The position numbers were made by a program, and so were the translations under genes. Shown piece after piece: positions 38,001-48,300 of a stretch of 64,000 bases of DNA; the stretch's first letter is position 1; the number at the start of each line of letters is the position of its first letter. This DNA comes from Atopsyche davidsoni (lineage: Eukaryota > Arthropoda > Insecta > Trichoptera > Hydrobiosidae): positions 17,422,001-17,486,000 of the forward strand of contig JAILWY010000012.1 of the NCBI GenBank assembly GCA_022113835.1, written 5' to 3'. The notes below the pieces were generated by a model. That model ran no database searches, was not told the origin of the DNA, and saw nothing but the letters and a program-made list of their open reading frames with translations.

Positions 38001-41000
38001 ATTTTTGAAGCCCCATTATTATAGCGTGCTTTTGACGAGTGATTGAGTAGTTGCTAATGACAATAGTGTTATATCATAATGTTTTATAGGATCTGAAGAT
38101 CCCTGTAGCATGTAGTGAATGCATGATATGTCCACAGACACCCCGCGAATTATATCTCGCTTTGTGGTTCCCATTTGCCAATGCCGTGTTAGCCGAAAAG
38201 GAACACCATTCCTTACAACTGCACAACAAGGTTTGCACTAACCCTAACTCCTGTTCATTTGTGTTATTTACTGCACTATGTTGTTAGTCGATGCACAAAA
38301 TGTTTTCAAAACCAACTATGTAAAGCAATATGGATTTTATCTTAATTAAGATTCTTTTCTCTAATAGAATGTTGTATGTAGACTGTTAAATATACTTTAA
38401 GAATTCATAATTATTTTAAAAATGTGTGCACTGACCATTTCTGTCGTAGCTTATGTATTGAAACTATTAAAACTACTTTTATATAGTAAAATATAGTAGT
38501 AACATGATCTTTTAAATTGTAAGATTCGATCCATTTTCTTATACATTTATGGTTAATAATGTTACATTATTTATTTTTATGAAAAATTGTAATGACATTA
38601 TTTCTGGGATGTCTGGCGGGGTCAACTAAAAGAGTGATTGATAATAATGAATAATAATTTTATTTTTCATTATTTATGGTATCATCGATTATTTTAAATA
38701 TGACCACAGACTAAACCTTGACTGAAATAGTGTCGTAGAGAAATTATGTTGTAAAGTAGTTTTTAGAAATGTATTTTTGTTGTGCTGTCATTTTTGCATT
38801 GTGTAGTGATGTTGGTTGTTGCACGTATGTTGGAATTTTGGTGTTGAATATATTTATTACTAAAAAATTTGTTCTCGCTTCTTTTTATAGCTACCATGTG
38901 TTATTCATATTTAAGAATAATATGAAGCTTTTAATATTTGCCAGCTTACATTATATTTTTTTTATTATTGTTGTGTACTATTTTAAATATACTTAATTAT
39001 TTATCATTATTATTTATGAAATCTTTCCAGCTCCAAAATGATTTTTTCACATAGTGGGTATACCGAAATCTACATTTATTATATGTATTAGAAATTAATA
39101 CAATATTTACTACTTTATTATTGTCTTTATTTTGTAACAAATAAATTAAATGACATTTATATATAGTGATAGGTATTAGTATTCGCTCAAAGAATGATCT
39201 AGATTCATAAAAAAAAGTATTATTTTATCTTCATTTTTTTGATTACTCATTGAAAACACCATTAGTTACAAATTGACTGATATTGCTTATTATATAACAA
39301 AATTAAAAGCATATAGAATTTAGTGAAATTTAGTAGCTTATAAAAATTGACGTAGGTAGGAAAAAAATATTTATAAGTTTAAATGAATAATTTTTAATTC
39401 ATTAGGCCTATTGTTACTAGGAGTTTAAATAAAAAATGGCATTTAGATAGTATGTTGGCCTTTATATATTTTTTATGTATTGTTGTACCTAGGAACATTG
39501 AAAAACTAATATAATTACATTTTTTAGATAATTTCAATGTCAAAAATATCAAGGGACAGAAATTATTTAAAATAGCTGTAGTCCATTACCGATTTTTTTT
39601 TATCGTCCTTCGAAATCAATAACTTTAATGCTTTTTGAATCATCTAGTCACGCTAATAATATGACACAGTGTGAGCCGATTGTGATATTTGTATTGTCTG
39701 TGCAGCTGTTCACTCTGTGGTCCTGGCTGCCGGTGCGCATCACCATGTACCAGCCCGTGCTGCTGTACACCACGGAGGAGCATGGCTGCTCCCTCACCAC
39801 CTTCTATGTGCGTGTCGAGCAGCACGAACCCACACTGCTCATGATCAAGACTTGTAATAATGAAGTAAGCATTCACCTTACGTTTACTATCCATATTTTC
39901 CAGTTGCATGCTCTATGCTTGAACTGCTTCAATAACTGCTGCTCCAATAATAAACTACAAGAGGGAATATTTCTTTTCTTGCAGACTTGCAAGGTGTTTT
40001 TATGTTTTTGCACGATCTAACGTGTATTAATAAACAACAGTTTATGAATGGATTTATGGATAGATGTGGTTATGAAACATAGAAAACAAATACAAGCACC
40101 ATGGCTTTAAAACATGATATTCGCACTTGGAATTTGATTAAAGATATTAAAATGGAATTCCACCGAGTACTCTCTGTCAAAAATATTGAATATTTAACTA
40201 TTCACACCTTAAATGATAAGAAAATTCTACTATTCTTTAATAAACACGTTGGATTTGCACCCTCACCTCCTGGCTATAGCTTGAGGAATTAGACATTTTG
40301 TACGTGTAAAATAATGTTGACCTATTAAATACTTTATTATTGAAATGACCTGTTTTGTTAAGTTTGATGACATTGCCTTCAGGTGTTCGGTGCGTACTGC
40401 TCGTCCCGCTGGTACGAGCGCAACATGAGAGATGACCGAGGCAATCGCCAGTCGTACTTTGGCACTGGAGAGACATTCTTGTTTTCTCTGTACCCTGAAA
40501 GAGCCAAGTACCCGTGGGTGGGGTGCGCAGAGGGCTCGGACCGCGTGGGACACGGCGCTGAACTGTTCATGGCTGCCGACTCCAAGATGATCACCATTGG
40601 TGGAGGGTATGCCTTATTATTAATATTTTTTTTAAAAATGTATTGTTAAAATAGAAAAATTGATTATTTATTAGAAAGCAGTAATATTTATACTAAAAAA
40701 ATCATACAGAATTCATAATTATTAATAATAATATAATATTGTAACCTTAATTATCTTTAAATTCTTTGAGATTGTTTGATTTGAACTATAAGAGAGTTTA
40801 ATAAAATGTGTGGCCTTTAGAAACATTTTAGATAAGTTTACTTGGGTGTTAAGCCCTATCAAATTTTGATGACTTCATTTCATTTCCTTGAAATTGGCTT
40901 CAGTCTCGGAGCTGAAATATGAGTTGCGTAAGTTAGGCTAGTTTTCAGGTATGTACTTGAGTGTTAACATAGTGTTGTGGTTTCAGAGGAGGCCAGGCTA

Positions 41001-41128
41001 TCTGGATGGATGAAAACATCAGATTTGGCAAGACCGACCACTGCCAGACCTTCAACAACCCTCCCCTGTGCCCCAGCGGAGACTTTGAGATTCGAGTGTT
41101 GGAAGTTTACGGATTTGCCGGAGCCTAA
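32027..41128 (+). CDS. sky: skywalker / TBC1D24-type TBC and TLDc domain protein (3' nine exons)
   Basis: Nine exons with matching phases: 32,027-32,151; 32,958-33,101; 33,594-33,778; 34,531-34,699; 36,974-37,060; 38,090-38,230; 39,706-39,864; 40,383-40,606; 40,987-41,128 (stop TAA). They give about 457 residues. The first three encode the C-terminal half of a TBC domain (EVTWKTVMQIAKKHA, FAHLVRVMDCFFHEGIK). Exon 4 carries SRSSDNLPTSQSQVNIQMM, highly conserved in this family. Exons 6-9 form the TLDc domain and end GDFEIRVLEVYGFAGA. In flies, Skywalker is a Rab35-directed GAP-like protein governing endosomal traffic of synaptic vesicles, and vertebrate TBC1D24 is its orthologue. The upstream TBC half is not recognisable in the preceding 32 kb, so the gene is 5'-incomplete here or has a very long intron. 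The 87-base exon 5 lies in the linker and may be alternatively used. Confidence 0.93.
36630..36720 (+). repeat. tRNA-like B-box remnant in a skywalker intron
   Basis: The stretch 'gtgtgggttggaatcccatc' resembles a polymerase III B box, with an upstream 'gagtcacaaggttgcaac' in A-box position. It is probably a decayed tRNA-derived SINE lying in the intron before exon 5. It is not an intact tRNA. Confidence 0.25.
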
Positions 41129-41439
41129 CTGCTCAAATGCGTTCAAACGCTTTCCTAGGAAAAACACTTGAGAATCAAATGAAAATAAGTATTAAAAACT
41201 AAATGCATACGACCGTTTATTCATCAAAGACTTCACTACACAATGATAAACTATTTAACTTGTCTGTTGAGAAAATAGTATTGTTTGTGATGAGCTCTTT
41301 TTTATAAAATTACAAAAATGTATTTAACCCCGAAAATATAATTTAAGCTCAATCATGTATTTTACAAAAGCTTTTCATGCATCTTGAAGTTATTTATATT
41401 TTTATTTGAGGCTGAATCCAGCAGAGAGGGACTCGTAGG

Positions 41440-41586
41440 TCACGAGGCCTAAGCCTCCGATGGATTTAAGCCTTAGATCAGAACAAATTAGGAACTTATA
41501 TCCATGTGTGCTTGGAGTACTGTGCGAGGCGCACCGTGCTAGACTGCTGCAGCTGAATGTTGTCGACGCTCTAATTATTAAATAAA
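41440..41586 (+). other. Open stretch in the skywalker 3' flank, uncertain
   Basis: Downstream of the skywalker stop, a plus frame follows 'ggactcgtag' and reads VTRPKPPMDLSLRSEQ, then YPCVLGVLCEAHRARLLQLN, ending at a TAA that overlaps an AATAAA. On the minus strand a shorter frame, ending in TVRLAQYSKHTWI before another AATAAA, is equally possible. Neither is recognised. The simplest reading is skywalker 3' UTR whose AATAAA near 41,581 may serve as a polyadenylation signal. Confidence 0.2.
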
Positions 41587-41599
41587 TTGTCTGTAGACA

Positions 41600-43560
41600 A
41601 TATAATTCTGAACATTTAAGGTCATCATACATATTGTAGTAAATCTGATCCATTAGTAGTGTCAGGTTTTATGTATTATTATATTAGTTACTGTTTTAAT
41701 TGTTGAGAGTATATTTATTTATTTATACTGACATTTCTTTTTATAAATTGTTTTTAACGGTTTGGCAGTGTTTACTTTTATCAGAAGCATGACCAAAGAA
41801 TTTTGCTACATAAAAAAATTTGATACGGTGCAGTCAGTCTCATGTGGATTCTGGAGGCCTTAGGCTGTTTTGCTATGAAAACGAGTTGAAAATTTAGAAG
41901 GTTTTTGTGGACATGTCGTTGAAAATATTGTCGTAAGTTGAAACTCCCCGATTTGTCGTTTTGTGATAAATCCTATCTGGCTTCAACCATTCACCCATAT
42001 AATTATAGAATTAATAGTGAGATTTAAAAATTATGAATGTTAGACACTATTTTTAAAACTGTATGATTTGTTGTTCCTTCTTTACTTTAGTATATCCTTA
42101 TTCTTTGTATTATGTTTTCGGAAACTTAGTTTCTTACAGTGTAATGCAGAAACTTTAGCTTTATTGCGAGCTAATCCAGTGTATCATCAAACTTTATTGT
42201 AACAATACTAACATGGGTGGCATCAGACGCTCTTTATTCTATTTTATATAACCAAAGTGCAGTGAGAAATCATTCAAGAGTCTTGATCGACCCACAGCTC
42301 AGACTCTTTTGAGTTCAGTTGCGAAATACAAAAGCAAATCTATTTATAAAATTATTTAATTTCCATTAAATTCATTTTCAGGCTTATTTATAATTGCATA
42401 GTGAGATTGTCACATCTGGAAGTTCTCTTGAATTGTCTGATTGACGTAAAAATAGATTCTCCCATAATTCAGCGCTGGGGCTTTAAGATTGATGAAGTGT
42501 TTGATATGATGCATTTTACTATGGGAAATCTAAGAGTGTTTTCTTATATTGATTTTTATTGAAGATTGATTGCATTCCACTCGCCTCTTTTTCATTCTTA
42601 CGTTTGATCAAACCGAGCCGGTGATTTGACAAAAGTCTCTTTTAAATGGACTTCTGTATTTGACGATCATTTTAAACAACAGTACCTGATTAGCTGTCAT
42701 TCGGCTTTTGTAAAAATTTATAACAAATGACCAAATATATTTCACATTATTGCGCCGGTAATGTCTTGCTTAAGGTTATATATTATATATATATTTACTG
42801 AAAAATTCTAAATTATATTGTAATGAATTTCGCATAAAATGTTCATCCATCAGTCGTGTAGTGCTATTGATAATATCTGGATTATAATAAGAGTAAAATT
42901 AACATGTGCGAGGATAATAATATTTGAATAGAATGAAATGATTTGGTTTTAATTGTGTAAAATGTCAATAACAACCGAACACCTAATTGTTTCAGGAGAT
43001 AGATGAGACATTCCTGTTATGATAATTTTATGTATGCATACTTACAAGTTATTGTTTATTTGTCTGAGAACAGACCACACAGTGTAGTTTGATTTGTGGA
43101 GACGTTTACCCGAAGTGGCAATAGTTATTACCGGCGCAAGATGATTATTAGTGGGACACTTAACACTTTGACCAACTAGCCCCGTTTGTTGTAATTATTA
43201 CATGCATATTCATATAAGTAATATATTCATCTTTCTTTGGAACTCGTACAACGTGAAGTTTCATGGCTTCCTGATAATTTAAGATAGTTTATATCAGATT
43301 ATTTGTGTTATTTTCTTTTTAATATAATTAGAGAGATCAAATACAATGTGATTGAGTCAATATTTTCTTGTTTATTATGAATATTTTGCTAAATATTTAT
43401 TGCTGTTTAGGATTCACAGCCCACAGAATAAAGAATATTGTGTGGGAAGATATTTTTTATATGTTTACCCTGTACATTACATTATTTTAAACGTGTTACT
43501 ATTTTCTTGATTCGCTATATTGGTCATGATGTTTCGCCAGTTGGCTAGTTCAGTCTTGAA
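41600..43560. other. Intergenic stretch between skywalker and the next gene
   Basis: This is AT-rich sequence with no recognised gene, RNA or transposon end. It may include a long skywalker 3' UTR. Confidence 0.4.
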
Positions 43561-43605
43561 ATACTCTTGAACACTTCGTTACTTGATTGTGAGACACGGT
43601 ATGAT

Positions 43606-43800
43606 TTTATATTTGAGAGACCTGCTGATTGTTTTGTTCCTTTTCATTTGCACTCTAACACGGTTACGATTTGGGATCTCCGGTCCATCACAATGGAAAC
43701 TCTGACTAGCGGAGATAAGACTTTAACTCGTGGCAGTGATGATGAGAGTGGAGTTCCAAAAGCACCACTAAAGATGGATGAGTCCGTACTCAGCTGCTAA
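43606..43800 (+). CDS. Small open frame of protein-like composition, unidentified
   Basis: A plus frame reads RYDFIFERPADCFVPFHLHS, then NTVTIWDLRSITMETLTSGD, then KTLTRGSDDESGVPKAPLKM, and closes at TAA. Its amino-acid mix and balanced codons contrast with the surrounding AT-rich DNA. No good ATG begins it: the extended frame starts at a non-ATG codon and the first in-frame ATG lies midway. It could be a terminal exon, part of a 3' UTR, or a decayed gene. I do not recognise it. Confidence 0.25.
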   Translation, partial: FIFERPADCFVPFHLHSNTVTIWDLRSITMETLTSGDKTLTRGSDDESGVPKAPLKMDESVLSC

Positions 43801-45308
43801 TGCCGTGCATTAAACATTTCAAATATTTCATCACCCATTAGCTGGTTTAGTTGTTTTAACCTCTTGATTGTGAATGTTTTGTGTAAATATTATATATTTA
43901 CATAATATAGTTGGTAGGGGGTGCCTTGGCAGCAGTGGATAGAGTTAGTAACCTAACTAACCTGACCTGCCGAGGTCGGAAGCCGTGGCCCGTTAGGCTA
44001 ATTAGTCACCTTATGTAATTACTATTATGTAGATTTATTTAACAGTGTACAGTCTAGTCTTTAATCATGTTTTTTTTTAAATATAAAGTTATGTTATTAT
44101 GAATTATTACGAAACAAACGTGTATTTTTGAATGAATCGTTTTGTAAATTTAGGTTAGAATTCCATTAAGTTGGATTGGAATATGTTTCCGCTGTCACTT
44201 CCATTATTATTTAGAGTATTGTTTCTGGTGAATATGAACTCCGCTGGCGAGTTGTAAGTGTTGTGTCATTTCAGAAGTTTATATCACGTAGTTCTTAAGT
44301 TGTACAAATGATTAATTTGTATTTCAGTAAGCTTTGCATGTAAATGTATCTAATTAGCCAACTGTATTGGGAATGAACTTTCCCAGCAAATAATTATTTA
44401 TTAGTAAATGTTTGACATTGTTTCAAATGCGATATTATATTTATAATGGTATGCCACGTTACATTTAAAAAATGTACCATTATTCTGTGTTGTTATGAAC
44501 TGTTACATTCGAGTAGCACTTGTTCGCGTTGTGCACGCCCTCTGCGCCGCACACGGAGCCATTGTAACATTGTTTCACTTAAATGTTGAAATGTTGCTTT
44601 ATATTGTGTAGAAAATATATACCTGCCTTACAAATATAATGCTTTTTCATTTCCCCAGTGTTTTTAAATTACTGTGCACAATGAAAAAAAAAAGTGACTG
44701 ATAAATAGATACATTTTCTGGTATTGTTTTGAAGAATTGAAGTGTCAACTCAAATAGCAAAATGTTGCCATTTTCACAGACTAATGCTACTAGAAATCTA
44801 ATTCCTAAAAAAATGTCTTGATTTTATTGGATTTGATATTTTATCAAAAGGACGCACCAGGAAGCAAAATTATGAATACAAAAACAGTTGTAGGGAGATT
44901 GAAGACATTTACACCTAAATTTAGAAACTCTATTTCTATTTATATTAAAGCTGACAAATACATGCACAGATTTTATTATTACAATTTCGCCCTGTGATTT
45001 AATTGAAAATGTGTTATATAAAATCTTTTAAGATACAAGTAATTTTTTAGTTTAATCGGTGTTTCTGAATTTTGGAGTATTAATTTGGTATAACATGCTC
45101 ACTTACACTGTTCTGGATAGCCTTGAGATCTGCGGCCCCGAGTCTTGGCTTGGGTGTGATTTTTTTCTTTACTCTATAAATTCATTCCAATTTCAAAAAA
45201 GGTAAAATATTTTTATTGTCAGTTGTCAAAATTGATGAGAAGATTGCTGAGATTTCAAGATATTTTGCATCACCTGAGAAAAGATTTTTTTATTAAGTGC
45301 TTTTGATT

Positions 45309-48300
45309 ATGAAGTCGAAAAACAATGAAAAAAGAAGAAAAAACTTTCAAAAATGCTTGGAAGTGGTATATAATAAATATACTCATCGAGTATTTGGACG
45401 AACTTTTGTGAGCTGGAGTGAGAACCGTTCATTTAAAATATACACACATGAGAATATGAATTAATAGACACATCGATATACTGAGTCTTTGTTTTATTTT
45501 AGAGTATATTTGTACATATTATCTAGTACTGTATTTTTGTTTATTGATATTATCATTTTTGATATTGCTGGTTTCACTGCATGTCATAGTGAGCAAAGAT
45601 GGACCGATCTTTAATAAAGATACCGAGCGTGGAGATTTACATTCTAGTGGTAAGTAATAACTTTAGCATCATTATAAGCTTTTAATTTGATCACATAGAT
45701 TTGAATCGGTTTTGCTATTTTTTTTATCAAGTACTGGTAAAATAATTACAGCTGTCATAAATCATAGGTATTTAAAGGATATTTATTGTCGTCTATAGCT
45801 CTATATGTTACTCCAACCTCTCAATAAAGTATTGTAGGGGTTAGTACCTACAAGTACCTTTTATTTTCTTTTTTTTTTTGCCACCTGTACCCGGGACCGT
45901 CATCTAGCACCTATCGGGTTATGGGGGCGTCTCTTTTTTTAACTTTATTCTACAAGTACCTACATCGAATCAAGTGTCATACAGTTCTCTGGATTGTGTC
46001 ATCACACCAGATAAATAATTCTGGAGATTCCCCTTATTGTTTACGTTATCCACGGATGCGTCGGGACCCTATGTAAGTGGAGTAGCGGTATCGCTAAATC
46101 GCTGAATCATACATAGATGAGTCATACATCTTTTAAGCAAGCGCCAGCGTTTACGCGTTAATATTTAACGACCCGAAATAAGACCCCCCGAGCCTGATAA
46201 CTTCCTGCGTCGGGACCCTATATAAGCGGCTTCCCCGCGCCTCTCCTGAGAGACCTCACGGCATCGAAGCAGTAACCACGTATATTTCGATCCAGTGTAG
46301 TTATATTGAATAAATTACGAATACGCAAATTATTTCGCCGGCCTTCTGATTTTCAACCATACATCAATCCTGCAACCACCAACATCACATCACGACATCG
46401 GAGACAACAATAACACCTCAATATATTACGGCGAAACTACAACCATCACATCTCACCAACATCATATCTTCGGCGAAATTGGTGACCCCTGACTTGAATA
46501 CCATTACCTGCACGTGGAAACAGTTCTAATGGCATCAGGACAGTCCGACCTTTATAAATTTCAAATTGCGGTCGGAAAACTCAGCAAAGAAGAGGTCATA
46601 GGCGTCGTCGACATATTGGAAAATCCTCCCGCCGAGAACAAGTACGAGACACTCAAGCAGAGACTCTTAGACATTAACGAAGAGTCTCAGGACCAGAAGA
46701 TGACAACTCTGATGACCAACCTGGAGCTGGGTGACCAGAAACCGTCCCAACTGCTGCGCCGGGTGAAATATCTGGCGACAGGACGACTCGAGGACAGCGT
46801 CCTCAAAATCATCTGGGAACTGCGACTTCCACGGCAGGTCAGGACATTGATGGTGCTGTGCAACGCAACCAACCTGGAGGAACGAGCGAAGGTTGCCGAC
46901 GAGCTGATGGAAATCACCAGGGTCGACGAACGGCGAAACGACAACCCAAGAACTCGAGGTATGTGGCATAATAATAAATTGTCAGGCTCCAATTCAAATT
47001 TTTACAGACAAAAAGATTTCAATCGAGAATACAACGGTCCGCAGATCCAAAATGGTATCTGCTATTATCATTTTACATATAAAAACCGCGCTCGTAAATG
47101 CTTACCAGGTTGTAAATTCTACTAAGTAAAAAAAAACTAATTAGTTCGGTTAACTAGCTGGTCGATCGATCTAATACAGCACGTCTTTGCATTCAGAGCA
47201 AGTGCAACATCATTATTTTTTTAATAAATACAGGCGCTGATATTTCAGTGCTGGTGTGGTGATCTCAATCACCCCACATTCTTATCCAACCACCCTGCCA
47301 GACGAAATGAGAGACATCATGCGACAAATAAGGTTCAGTTTTCGCTGATAAATTACTGAGCAAATAAATCGTTTCTCGTGTAACTGGATACAACAATGCA
47401 ATATTGTTTACTCGTCGGAAAAGGAATTCGCTTATCGGCAAATAACATGCACTCCCACGACGCTGCACATTCCAATGGATGTCGTGGAGGCACGCACAGA
47501 ACCCTATACAAGGCAACTCTCAGTCAGCTCTGGACCTCTGGTACCTTCCGTCATAGTAACTTAACATATTAATTCGCAGCTAACGCTTCAAAAAATGCAA
47601 CAACTCAGGTTTCACAAGACAATTAATGTCTTATTTTGAGAATTTTAAACCGGTAACTAGAATCAGATTAGACAAACAAAAATTTTCATTCATATGGAAC
47701 TCAAAAACTGTTCTCGTATTTTTTTGAGACGTGAGGTCAAGTCGCCTCTAGTCGCTCCTTATGATGGTCCGTTTAAAATTGTCGAAACAAACTCAAAAGT
47801 TTTTAAAATCTGACAAAATGATAAAGTAATTTCAGTTTCAATAGATCGCGTCACACCAGCATTTTTCACTGAAAACAACAACGTTTCGAATAGTAAAGCT
47901 CAAATAATTGTAGAAAGCGAGAATTCTAAAAACGTTAGCGATGACGAAACAAACCAGTCAGCTGATTTAAATTTCAAAAAGATCATCCGTTCTGGTAAAA
48001 TCTCCAAGTTACCTAGACGATCAACCATTAAATATTTGAGCATTTAGGCTTCACCCTTGTTCAAAAGCTAGCCAGATTACGCGCTATTTGGATAGACCAC
48101 GAACAAGGAGGAAAACATTATGCAAGAGATATATTCTCTGTAAAAGAAAATGTGATCAGACATAATTTTAAATTGTCAATTGAAATCTCGAATTTGATAT
48201 TATTCTTTTTTCCATTGGGAGCAAATTTATTTATGTTACAAAGGTTCAAATCTAACACATAAGACAATTCACTCATATGGGTTGAATAACAGTTATAAAT

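Noticed and set aside
40237..40597. Minus-strand frames across 40.2-40.6 kb
   Set aside because: They are antisense shadows of skywalker exon 8, whose plus-strand reading is conserved TLDc sequence with matching splice phases.
46667..46992. Two ~100-codon minus-strand frames
   Set aside because: They are antisense to the retrotransposon gag frame and carry no recognisable protein.
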